Of a DNA stretch of 40,000 nt, positions 10,185 through 19,902 are shown one piece after another. The stretch covers positions 90,429-130,428 of the forward strand of contig CAUYUJ010018899.1 of assembly GCA_963575745.1 (NCBI GenBank), read 5' to 3'. Position 1 is the stretch's first letter, and each line of letters starts with the position of its first letter. The notes below the pieces were generated by a model. That model was not told where the DNA came from and searched no databases. It was given only the letters and a program-made list of their open reading frames with translations. Origin of the DNA: Prorocentrum cordatum. Its lineage: Eukaryota > Sar > Dinophyceae > Prorocentrales > Prorocentraceae. The translations under genes were made by a program, and so were the position numbers.

Positions 10185-10334
10185 GTCGGGCTTGTCTCTA
10201 CAGGGGGAATATTCAAAAATTGTCAAAAAATAGTCTGGGGACGATTTGTTGAGCATTTTTTGGCAATTTTGGAGTATTTTTAGGGTATTTTTAGTTTTTC
10301 GTCGGAAATCCCCTTGTAGGGGGACACGCCCGAC
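10185..10334. mobile_element. TTAA-flanked MITE, copy A (150 bp)
   Basis: The element begins GTCGGGCTTGTC and ends GACACGCCCGAC, which is an inverted repeat that continues as TACAGGGGG/CCCCTTGTAG. TTAA flanks both ends (10181-10184 and 10335-10338). The interior is AT-rich (TTTTTGGCAATTTTGG, TATTTTTAGGGTATTTTTAG), in sharp contrast to the GC-rich surroundings. A second copy is at 30592-30745. TTAA duplication is typical of the piggyBac superfamily, but the assignment by TSD alone is tentative. Confidence 0.75.
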
Positions 10335-10339
10335 TTAAC

Positions 10340-10868
10340 TGTAGATGGACCACCCTTGCTGCCGAATGTCCCAGGCCGTACTCTCTTGCGTCTCGCTGGC
10401 GCCGTTGGACCTCGGGCGCGAGCGCTCCAGGCCTCCGCGAATCGCCCCTCGATCGCTCACGCTGGGAGACCACCTTCTGGGCACGCCTGGCTGCAGGGGC
10501 AGTCTGCACTTGCTGGTACACTTCACATGGGGGAGCAAAGAAGAAGCGCTGAGCAGCCGCACCGAATGCGCGCGCTGGTCAGTCCCGCGCTCCAGCGCTC
10601 CAGGTCCCAGCGGCAGTCACACTGGAAATATATTTCCCTGCACGTACGTTGGTCACGTCTGGCTGCAGGAATCGTTTGTACTTGCTGCAAATACACAGTT
10701 ACTTACCATTAAACGTCCCCCTGTTGTTGTTATTCGTGTGCGCTCGGGCGTGCCCAATCCACAGGGCCGCTGTCCTCGCATAGATTCCCTGCTGCCTCGG
10801 GCGTTGAGAAGGTAAAGGATGGATGTGCATGGCTGGGCTGTTCGTGTGAATAGAGAGACCTCAGGACG
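10340..10868. other. Intergenic region with a weak internal duplication
   Basis: No gene is recognised. Segments near 10463-10520 and 10643-10695 share GCCTGGCTGCAGG / GTCTGGCTGCAGG followed by CACTTGCTGGTACAC / TACTTGCTGCAAATACAC, a diverged duplication about 178 bp apart. Confidence 0.35.
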
Positions 10869-11655
10869 GTCCCTCACCTTCCTCCTCCCCCTCCGCCTCC
10901 ACTTTCAAATCATCATGATGTTGCTGCTCCTCCTCCTCCTCCTCCTCCTCCTCCTCCTCCTCCTCCTCCTCCTCCTCCTCCTCCTCCTCCCCCCACCACC
11001 TCCTCCTCCTCCTCCTCCTCCTCCTCCTCCTCCTCCTCCTCCTCCTCCTCCTCCTCCTCCCCCTCCTCCTCCTCCTCCTTCCCCTCCTCATGCGTGCCTG
11101 AACCGCTTCTACACATACCAGACCCTTGTTTACGGAAAGATAACGGCGATTTTCCCACGGACAAATGGCTTCTGGCCGTGATGTCCATGTGGATGCACGC
11201 CGGAGAAACACCAGCTTACCGCATTCGTCCTCTTTCTCCTCCTCCTCATCATCATCCTCATCCTCATCTTCATCCTTATATTCCTCCTCCTCCTCCTCCT
11301 CCTCCTCCTCCTCCTCCTCCTGCTCATCCTCCTCATCCTCATCCTCGTCCTCATCCTCCTTCTCATCCTCATCCTCCTCCCTCTCCTCCGCCTCCTCCTC
11401 CTCCTCCTCCTCCTCCTTCTCCTCCTCCTCCTCCTCATCTGTATCCTCCTCTGTCTCCTAATTTGTCTCCTCCTCCTCCTCCTCCTCCTCCTCCTCCTCC
11501 TCCTCCTCCTCTGTCTCCTCATCCGCCTCCTCCTCCTCCGCCTCCTCCTCTGTCTCTTCCTCCTCCTCCTCCTCCTCCTTCTCCTCATCCTCGTCCTCCT
11601 TCCCCTCCTCCTCCTTCTCCTCCTCCGCATCCTCCTCCTCCTCCCGCTTCCTGTT
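10869..11655. repeat. Long CTC trinucleotide tracts
   Basis: Nearly pure (CTC)n lies at about 10926-11092. About 135 bp of unique sequence (11093-11228) follows, then an irregular CTC/CTCAT tract at about 11230-11650. Open frames encoding poly-Leu, poly-Pro and poly-Ser on plus, or poly-Glu, poly-Arg and poly-Gly on minus, are repeat translations. Confidence 0.95.
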
Positions 11656-11659
11656 CTCA

Positions 11660-11740
11660 GGAGGAGGGGGCTTCTACGCGCAGCAGCAGCAGCAGCAGAA
11701 CGCTGGCGGCGGTGGCTTCTACGCGCAGCAATCCCAGGCA
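11660..11740 (+). repeat. GGFYAQQ-encoding module, locus 2 (two copies)
   Basis: GGCTTCTACGCGCAGCAG at 11669-11686 and GGCTTCTACGCGCAGCA at 11714-11730 are 45 nt apart and in the same frame, separated by a short CAG run and a GGC-rich spacer. The peptide is GGGFYAQQ...GGGGFYAQQS. The module lies at the 3' end of a CTC tract, whereas the copies near 5.6 and 18.8 kb follow GAG tracts. Confidence 0.6.
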
Positions 11741-12089
11741 ACGGCCCACGACGGGCCCCGGAAGGGCAGACAGTGCGGGTAGAAGCAGGGGAGGGGCAAG
11801 AGGAGCAGAAGGCAGAAGGAAGGAGGCGGGAGAAAGAGGAAGGGGAGGGGGCGCAAGGGGGGATCAGGAGGAGGAGAAGCAGCCGTGGCAGCAGCATTGA
11901 ATAGGGACAGGGAATGGAAAGGCTGGTTTGGGCCCGTATGTTCGCCTATGGCCAGCGCTGCTCAATCATGGAGCTGACATGGTGCGAAACAAGATTCAAT
12001 TGCAAACAGGGCAGCCTCCTCCTCCTCCTTCTCCTACTCCTCTTCCCCATCGTCGTCATCAGCAGCAGCGTCAGCAGCATCATCGCCAT

Positions 12090-14250
12090 CGTCGCCCACT
12101 TCAGGCAGCGTGGGCCACACTGGTGCTGGGTGAGGCCTCGACAGCGAGAGGTGATACGGACGTGGCGTCGCTATTCTTCTACGACCGCGTGGACATCTCC
12201 CAGTTCTACGACTTGGCAGTCAACATGGGTTGCTCACCAGTGATGCTTTACGTGTCTAACTTGCTTTAATTGAGCCCTTGAGTCGCACGATCCAGAGATG
12301 CTTACAGCTCTAAAGCGATGGTACCGCACTATGAAGTTATGGTAGCACGGAGATGAACAACATGGCGAGGATATATGTGTACGATTTGCTGGAGCACGTC
12401 AACTCACGCTACACAGAGCTCATGAATAGAGATTTCGTGGACGACCTTGTGGTACGGGCTGAGGGATTGCGACAGCTGGTACGCACCAAATTGCGAGAGG
12501 ATCCGCAGCATTGGTAGAAGGTGCCCATGACCTAGGCATCAAGGTTGCAGATTAGACTGTCATATTGGGCCACAAATCAGTGCAGCAAGCAGTCATCAAG
12601 GGCATCGCCAAGCATGGGGTTAACATCCAGGCGAAGACGGACACGAGAGATCTGGGCTTCGACAAACGCACCCTTACATCGGCAAACCGCGCAAAGGCAA
12701 CGGCAAAGAGGTCCAAGCGAGCCCAGATGTCAAATGCGTGGTGCCGACAGGAAGGCCACAGCCAGGATCTACATCTCAAAACTAAGAGCCAAGCGGACTC
12801 ACGACGCAGCAGTAATGGGCCTTCTTGCATGTCGAACCCAGAAGGAGAGCGACAGCAGCCTCCATGGTTGGTTTCACGGTAGGAGGGCAATGCACTTCCG
12901 CCATCACGTTGCACATATCCGACAAGCAGGACCCAGCCTTGTTCAACATACGAGGGCAGACCAAGGAATGGTTTACCTTCTGGGAGCAGCAGCAGGAGTA
13001 TCATGCACGTGTTCGTGTCGGCTGGCAGGCAGTCTACGCCAAGGCGCGTGCCAACAAAGCACGCGCCAAATGGAGATCGGTGACAGGGCCGATGGGGGCG
13101 CTCATTGTACCCAATGGGAGAACTAGGCTGGAAGCTGAAGGAGCCCAATCGTTGGACCGACCTGGAGGACAACGAGTGGGCCTACAACCCCCACGACACG
13201 GACACGCAGAGCCTCCATGACACTGTACATGGCCAGATCACGGCAGAACGATGGAAGAAGACGGGTCTACACCTTGACGGGTTTGGATTTGCTCGCAGTA
13301 CACATCTACAGGCGGCGCAGCGCACGTTGCGCTGAATGCGCCGCAAAGGCCAATTCAAGGAGGTGGGCGCGCTCGAGAACGCGGGCAGCAGCTGGACTGC
13401 GCAGCGGACCGTGCTGGCAGGCTACGTGTGCCCTCGCTGCGGTGGAGCTACGGAAGACCTGCCCCATCGTTTTTACGAGTGCCAGAAAAATAACGGCATA
13501 GACCATGATTGGACTTGCCGCGCCCAGGACCAGGAGCGCAAATCAGTACAGTCTACGAGCGAGGAGCCCGGCATGAAACCCTTCTGGTGTTGAGGCGTGC
13601 GCCCCGCAGGATTCAACGAGGTTACAGAGGCCCCAAATTGGAATGAGTATCAAGCTGCGCACGACGTTAACTTAGATGAGGTCACTCTCCTCGAGAACGG
13701 CATGCAGCTGGAAGGCAACTACCTCCGACCCCAGCGCGCCTACCTCGACGGGTCGGTGAACCCAGCGGACCCTCGAATCGCACGTGCAGGTTGGGGAGTG
13801 GCTTTCGGTTTCGGCGGGTTCCTTGGTGCAGGGTGCTTCCCAGGACCCACTGGCACAGTTGAGCCCAAACGGTCCCCTGCGCGGAGCCAACGGCTCTACA
13901 CTACTAATGTACAAACGGGCCCCCCGAGATCTGGACGGACAACGCGCTGGTTTACAAAGGGTGCCACTGCAGGTTCTGGATATACCATCAGGGACCTCAC
14001 AAAAAGCTGGTGGCAGAGGATCAAAGGAGCTATTCCCCAGAGGCCCGACAGGATCGCCCGCATGAACACCAGGAAGTGCGATTCCCACCTGGACGGAGTG
14101 AGTCTGAGAGTTTCTTGACAGTCTCGGTTTGCGACCCCAGGTAGTGAGCGAGCGAATGCTTTGGCCCGACGAGGCCTGGAGAAGGCACTTAACTTGATCC
14201 AGCCTCGGCTGGATCCATTAATGTTCACGAAAATCTCCTGGCACGAGTGC
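12090..14250 (+). pseudogene. Decayed LINE: RT, zinc ribbon and RNase H remnants
   Basis: Successive pieces in different frames, broken by stops and shifts, follow the order of a non-LTR polyprotein. An RT motif A-like segment (LFFYDRVDISQFYDLAVNMG) lies near 12170-12230, and a motif C with FVDD near 12434-12445. The downstream palm/connection segment (SVQQAVIKGIAKHG...DLGFD) is at about 12580-12665. A basic segment with W residues ends RAKWRSVTGPMGA near 13100, followed by GELGWKLKEPNRWTDLEDNE. A CPRCGG...H...C zinc motif lies near 13428-13490. RNase H motifs are YLDGS (about 13741-13755), TDNALV in another frame near 13935 and a terminal SERANALARRGLEKA near 14143-14185. A CTC/CAT microsatellite sits at about 12015-12110, just before motif A. 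It is not functional as it stands. Confidence 0.7.
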
Positions 14251-14935
14251 ACAAGCGCATAGCTGGTGTCGCTTCTGAGCTCCAGCGTCCGCCGCCGCCC
14301 CTGAGGTCAGTGAAGATAGCCCCGCTTCGGCAGGAGATCGAGCGTGTCACGGGCCACTGCGTGCAACAGTGCCCCAAAGACAAGAATTGTTGGTTTCGCT
14401 TTCAGTGTAAATTAGGGCCCGCGAGGGTCTCAGTAGATGCTTGCCTGCGAGACAACCTGTGCCATGATAGGAGGTTAGTGCTTGTTTACAACGTTCCCGT
14501 CCCGGTTCCTGCCTCGACGTCTTTTTCTTTCCGAATCGGTGGTAAGATTGTGCACATATCCCATTCGTGAACGGTGATGAACGGTCAGTTGCGGTGTACT
14601 AATTGTGCTCGTTTGGGTAGTTGCACGAGCACACGGGGAGGAAAGCTCCACCAGCTCCCAGTTCCTCGCCCAAGGGGGTCTGGCTTCAGACAGTGTCAGG
14701 GAGGTGTTGCGCAGGCGTTCAAACTGCCAAACCCCGAATGCTGCGGTTTTTTTGTTGAGCTTCACTGTCAATGCCTCGTTCTCCTGGGGCTTTGCTTTGT
14801 TTTTGTTGCTCGTTAGCATGTGTCACGCGTGCGGAGCTACACTGTCAATGCCGCGCTTTGCTGTGGCTTTGCTGTCTCCTGCTCGCAGCGCACACCGCCA
14901 GAGGCGGCGGAGAGCGTGAGAGATCCACCCACAAA
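14251..14935 (+). other. Downstream flank of the decayed LINE, unassigned
   Basis: The open frame 14247-14570 follows directly on the RNase H remnant and may be its tail or 3' region (Cys-containing, no recognised motif). Nothing is recognised from 14571 to 14935. Confidence 0.3.
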
Positions 14936-15530
14936 TGAGGGGGAGGAGGAGGGGGAGGAGGAGGGGGAGGAGGAGGAGGGGGAGGAGGAGGAGAGGAGGA
15001 GGAGAGGGGGGAGGAGGGCGGTTTTCGGGTGGCCCGATGAGACCTTTCAGTTTCCCGCCCGGGCAGACGGGCAGGCCCCTCACAGGTAGAGAGGCTCGGC
15101 CTCAAGGGCCGCGTCGTGCCTTGCTGTTGCTGCTGCTGCCACGACCGCGCCCCCTCGGCGGGCGGATCCTCCTCGTCCTCCTATTCCTCCTCCTCCTCGT
15201 CCTCCTTCTCCTCCTCCGCTTCCTCCTCCTCCTCCTCCTCCTCCTCTCCTCCTCTCCTCCTCCTTCTCCTCCTCCTCAGTATCCTTCTTTCCTTCCCCCG
15301 CCTCCGTCCTCCTCCTCCTCCTCCTCCTCCTCCTCCTCCTCCTCCTCACTCCTCCCCTCTTCCTCCTCCTAGTATTCCTCCTCCTCCTCCTCCTCCTCCT
15401 CCTCCTCCTCCTCCTCCTCCTTCCTCCTCCTCCGCCTCCTCTCCTCCTCCTCCTCCTCCTCTCCTCCTCCTCCTCCTCCTCCTCCTCCTCCTCCTCCTCC
15501 TCCTCCTCCTCCTCCTCCTCCTCCATCGGC
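14936..15530. repeat. Convergent GAG tract and CTC tract
   Basis: GGGGGAGGAG-type purine repeats fill 14938-15018. Unique sequence (about 15019-15168) separates them from a long CTC tract at about 15171-15523. The two tracts are complementary on the same strand and could pair across the spacer. Poly-Glu, Arg, Ser and Pro frames here are repeat translations. Confidence 0.9.
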
Positions 15531-15699
15531 CACTCAGACACGATCCACCTTTCTTTCTGACGTGGAGTGCCAGCAACGCCGCCTCCGCGGGCCTGCCGGC
15601 CGCCTCCACGGAGCAGAGGGCTGGGCCCCCGCGGGCCTCCCAGAAGGATTTCTGGGGCGGTTCCGTGCGAGCGCAGGGCCCTAGGACGCGGACCGTGGG

Positions 15700-17935
15700 G
15701 GGCTCGGCATCTGTGCGCCGCACAGGACGCAAGCCTGGCTCCTCGCTGTCGAAATAGTGCTGGGCGAGCGAATGAGAGCACGAGTCGCCCCCGTAGCCTG
15801 CTCAGCGAGCGCTGGCCTTGCAGAACTCCGAGATGCAGCCCCCGCTTGAGAGCCTGGCCGAGATCCGGCCGAGGGACGGGCCCCAGGCTGAGGACTGGGA
15901 GCGGCCTCGAATGAAGGCCAACTCGTCGCCGCAGCTCCGCCTCGCAACGCTGCTTCAAGTGCGCTCGCACGTACAGCTTATACTGGTGCAGGCACTGTCC
16001 ACCGTGAGCCTTCTACCCAAGCGGGCCAGTCTGAGATGGACCAAGCATCTAGCAGAGCGAGTTGGCGCTGAGCCCAGGAACGCCCCCCCGATTCATGGGC
16101 GCGTAGGAAATCCTCCTGTTGAGGTCCTCTGGAAGCCGCCGAAGGCCGGCGCGCTGGGAGGGAACCTCGGCTCCGAGGGGCCAGGGCCGGCACTCGCCCT
16201 GGAAAGCGCGCGCCCAAGCATCGTAGGTCTGCTCCAATTTGCCTGGCGCCCCGTCTGCCGCTGCCCACAGCCAGCGTCCGAAGCGCAGCGCTCCTTCTAC
16301 CTGGGATTCGAAGATGTGGGCAGACGCGGCAAGCGGAACAACTCTGGCAGAGACACGCCCCAGCAGGGACGCGCACTGCGCGGAAGCTGCGCCCAGCCCT
16401 CGTCGAGGTCGAGGTCCCCCGACCACATCAGCCCCAGCCACCGGCGTCCCTGAAGCTGCGTGGGATTGGACTCCCACCCTGGAGCGGCAGGGTGGGGGGC
16501 TCGGCGGCCACCCCCGCCACCCTGGCCTCCAGAGATCCGTGGACGACGACGGCGCACTCGGAGGTCTCAGTGTGCAGAGAGGCTTTGCAATTGAAAGCCC
16601 ACTCCGCCAGAGCATTCTGTGCAAGTTGCGCCCCCCCCCCCGCCCCGTGGCGGACAGCAGGGCGGGGCCATCCGCGTGCAGGATGGCCGCCAGGCGCAGC
16701 GGCGCAGAAGCGTCCAGCACCGAGCTCAAGGTCTCCAGCGAGCGCGGCCGCCGAGGACAGCGGCGCGCCCTCGCGCAGCGCCTGGGCGAGAGCGCTGCCG
16801 CGAGGCCGGGATCTGGCGTGCCAGTGCCTTGCCAGCGGTGCCCTTCCCACATGCGAAGGACGCGAGTGCCAATCGCTTATGCCGCAGCCGGCGAGTTGCA
16901 GGACCTCCGCCGTGAGGGGGTCCGTGCAGGCGGGGAACATCAGAAGCCCCACCGCCCCCCCCCTCTCAGCAACCCCCGGGCGTATCACCACACGGGCAAC
17001 TGCACTGAAGCCAACGGGGATGGAATCCGACGCGAGCATGCTCGCCAGGAGCGAGAACATGCCGCCGCGCACGCTGGCCCTCTCGTGCAGTCGCAGGAGG
17101 AGCGCCTTCCAGCAGGCACGCGCGGAGGCCTTCTGCAGATCGCGGAGCACCGCCCAGAGAGGCCGCCTTGTGTGCCCCGCCCCTGCAGCAAGCTCATGCA
17201 ACGCAAGGTGCGCGTCGCCAGCATCACGGCAGCACCCGCTCTGGCAGGGGAAATGGGCGCGCGAAGCTGCCAGGCCAGCCCGCCATCCATCTGCGATTTC
17301 ACCATGATGAGCCGGAAATACCCTCCAGGGTCTAGCGGGCCTTCTCTTGTGCAGTGGGGCTGGACGGTTGCCCCGCCCGGCCGCCAGTCGAAGGGCGAGA
17401 AATTCCCTGGCCCCGTCAGGCGGAGCGCCCACCAGACAGCAGCCACGAGACCCTCGTCTACCAGCTGGAGGGCCTAGCGCAGCACCAGCCTTGGCGTAGT
17501 GGTTCTCGTGCTGCCCATCGTGGCCAGAGACGATTCGACTTCGTCTTGCTCGACGGGCGCATCGCGCGCCTCCCTGCCCCGATTGGCCCGCGCACGCCCC
17601 GGGACCGCAGGCGGCGCCCCCAGCACAGGGGCGCGGGGAGTCGGATCCCCAGGGCCTGGCCAGCTCGACCCCTCCTCCTGCTGCTGGCACGCTGCCTCGC
17701 GCGAGGCGTCGAGGGTCAAAGTCTCGCCAGCCGTCCCCCCTCAAAAAGGGGCGCAGGAGCCCGGGTTCCTCTTCGGGCGCAGGCGCCGCAGGCATCTCAC
17801 TGCCCGCTCCTGCGCTGTCCCAGGCCCCCCCCCCATCGAGGGCCAGCCACGCCACGCCTCGCAGCGCCTGGGCGCCGCGCGCGCTTCGGGCGGCCCGGGC
17901 GGTCCTTCGGCACCACCCGGCCCGCCAGGATCAGG
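15700..17935 (-). pseudogene. Decayed reverse transcriptase on the minus strand
   Basis: On the minus strand the frame 17855-16428 carries a recognisable but degraded RT core. HLALHELAAGAGHTRRPLWA leads into a motif A-like RDLQKASARACWKALLLRL (around 17155-17095; the usual catalytic Asp is followed by LQKA instead of a clean xxxAF). A motif B-like RPGVAERGGAVGLLMF...DPLT lies at about 16990-16910. After a frame change, motif C appears as LHADGPALLSATG near 16680-16645, with the second Asp of ADD replaced by Gly. GRVVPKDRPGRPK near 17900 may be the finger region. Sequence down to about 15700 may be the C-terminal part. Missing catalytic residues and frame breaks mark it as dead. Plus-strand frames across it are shadows. 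Confidence 0.6.
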
Positions 17936-18480
17936 CCCAGAATCAGGTGCAACAGCCAGGCGGTGGCGCCCCCCAGCCACTGCGCCGCGCGCGCGCGCCC
18001 AGCGGTCTCGAGGCAGCGTTGGCCTCCCCGTCGTCGCAGTAATACTGCAGGATGCCCGCGCACGCTCCCAGGGCCGGGCGGGCCTCTGAGGGCCCCTTCG
18101 GTCCAGGAGCTCGCAGTGTTCCACCGGCGTGGCATGCGAGTGGTGCCCTGGCCATGAGTTACACGAGGGGCAAGAAAAGGGATAGCGAAGTCGATCCGAC
18201 AAAAAATCTTCGTACGCGGATTCCACGCAGCCTTCCCGGCTGCAGCCGCCCTCTCCCCGGCAGGAGAGGCCGTTGTGCACTCTCTTGCGACGCCGTGGGC
18301 AGCACGGGAAACGACAACGACGTCGATGCAGCGAGGCCTGTCCCCATCCATGGTGGGTGTCTCCAGGGCGGAGGGCAAGACTGCGGCGCCTGAGGGGGAG
18401 CCACACAAGTCGTCGGGCCTTGTCCTGAGGAAGGGCTGAATGCGAAAGCCCCCAGGTGCTAACAAAACCTGACCAGTGGC
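17936..18480. other. Intergenic region, possibly 5' part of the minus-strand RT pseudogene
   Basis: GC-rich sequence with no definite motif on either strand. Minus-strand reading might continue the decayed RT toward its N-terminus, but I cannot support it with motifs. Confidence 0.3.
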
Positions 18481-18489
18481 GGGACCGGG

Positions 18490-18995
18490 CTCGCCAAGGA
18501 AGAGGACGAGGAGGACGAGGAGGAGGAGGAGGAGGAGGAGGAGGAGAAGAAGGAGGAGGAGGAGGAAGAGGAGGAGGAGGAGGAGGGCAGCGGGAGGGAG
18601 GAAGGGGAAGGGAGGGAGAGGGGGGCGGGGGCCTTGTGAGGCGGAGAAGAGGAGAAGATGAGGAGGACCTGACAGGAGGAGGACGAGGAGGAGGAGGAGG
18701 AGGAGGAGAAGGAGAAGGAGGTGGGGCGGCGTGTGGCGGTGTGGGGCGCTTTCTGCACCGGGCAGGCAGGCGGCGGGGGCGGCGGCTTCTACGCCCAGCA
18801 GGAGCGGCTCTGCTGCGCGGGCGCTGCTCCTCTCCTGCGCGGGGGCGGGGGAGAGCAAGCGGAAGAGGAGGAGGAGGGAGGAGGAAGAGGAGAAGGAGCA
18901 GAAGGAGAAGGAGGAGAAGGAAGAAAAACAACAAGAAGAATAATAGAAGAAGAAGACGAAGAAGAAGAAGAGGGCGGGAGGGAGGGAGGGAGGGA
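18490..18995. repeat. GAG/GAA tracts flanking a GGFYAQQ module (locus 3)
   Basis: Purine-rich trinucleotide tracts occupy about 18495-18720 and 18860-18995. Between them GGCGGCTTCTACGCCCAGCA (18781-18800) encodes GGFYAQQ once, preceded by a GGC run as at the other two loci. The CG-rich stretch after it has no recognised content. Confidence 0.8.
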
Positions 18996-19152
18996 GAGGG
19001 TCAGTCCGCCTGGGCGAAGTTTGGCTAGGAGACGGCGCAAACCCCCGTCCGGGGCAACCGCTGCTCGGTCTGGACCCGAACGGCGGGCGCTCCCAGGGGG
19101 AGGGTTGCGCCAGCCGGGGCTTTTAGCAGCGCCACCCGGGAGCGCTGACGGG

Positions 19153-19339
19153 ACACAGTCAACCCACACAGTCAGGATGAGCAACTTCCCAAGGGTACCT
19201 TTGCATCCTTGCCTCTTCGGTCATCTTCGGCCCATCCTCAACCACTTTCGAAGGCCAGCCCCGCTCTAAGAGCCTCGGCATGGGCGTCCAAGGCGCCTGC
19301 ACCCCTACCGCGCATCCTTACTGTACGGGTTGACTGTAT
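19153..19339. repeat. 187-bp element with 27-bp terminal inverted repeats
   Basis: The left arm 19153-19179 (ACACAGTCAACCCACACAGT...) matches the reverse complement of 19313-19339 at 23 of 27 positions. Each arm contains ACAGTCAACCC followed by a second ACAGT. No clear target duplication is seen. It may be a MITE or part of the upstream region of retroelement 1. Confidence 0.5.
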
Positions 19340-19902
19340 GCGTTTTAGCGCGCCCCCTACATTCTTGCGTAGTACGTCTACGACGATGCCAAGCGATGCT
19401 TCAAAGATCGTACCGTTCCGCGAGCTTCCGCGGCGACGAGGCAAGCGGCAAGAGCAGCACGGGCGGCAAGCGCATCGCGCACCGCTGCGACGCGGCGCAC
19501 TGTGCAGCGCAGCGGCCGTCCACAGGCCTGGCGCCGTCGCCCGCCGCCTGCCGCCGCCCAGCCCGGCCCAGCCAGCTCGGGCGCCGCGCGCCTGCGCCCT
19601 GAGGTGGAGGAGGAGGAGCGAGGAGGAGGAGGAGGAGGAGGAGGAGGAGGAAGCCACGGGCTGAGGGGGGCGGGGCCGTCGTCGCCGTCGGTCGCCCCCT
19701 CGTGCTCGGGCTCGCGCGCCGCGCGCCATCGACGCCGCGGCCGCGGCAGGCGCCCGCCAGGACGCCGCGGGTCTCGGAGCCCGCCTGGCATCGTCGCCAG
19801 CGCCAACAGCGAGCGCAGGCGAGGACCCTGCTGAGGGTCGTGTCCGCTGCCAGGACGCTCGCGGCCCACCATTCCGCTCAGCCTCAGGACCAGCTCGAGA
19901 CG
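19340..19902. other. Upstream region / possible 5' UTR of retroelement 1, with GAG tract
   Basis: The ORF1 frame is open from before 19702, but no ATG occurs in it until 19903. A GAG tract at about 19604-19651 precedes CG-rich sequence. No spliced leader, TATA-like or other promoter signal is recognised, and the 5' boundary of the element cannot be placed. Confidence 0.35.

Noticed and set aside
10819-11900. Poly-Leu/Pro and poly-Glu/Arg frames that could pass for membrane or nuclear proteins
   Set aside because: They derive from (CTC)n/(GAG)n in every frame; no flanking domain supports a gene.
16239-17477. 412-codon plus-strand frame
   Set aside because: It is opposite the decayed minus-strand RT, which has recognisable motifs in order. 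The plus-strand frame has none and is explained by high GC.
17741-18934. 397-codon minus-strand frame with Leu/Pro-rich start
   Set aside because: Its first half is translation of the GAG tract. The remainder may belong to the RT pseudogene but has no independent gene features.
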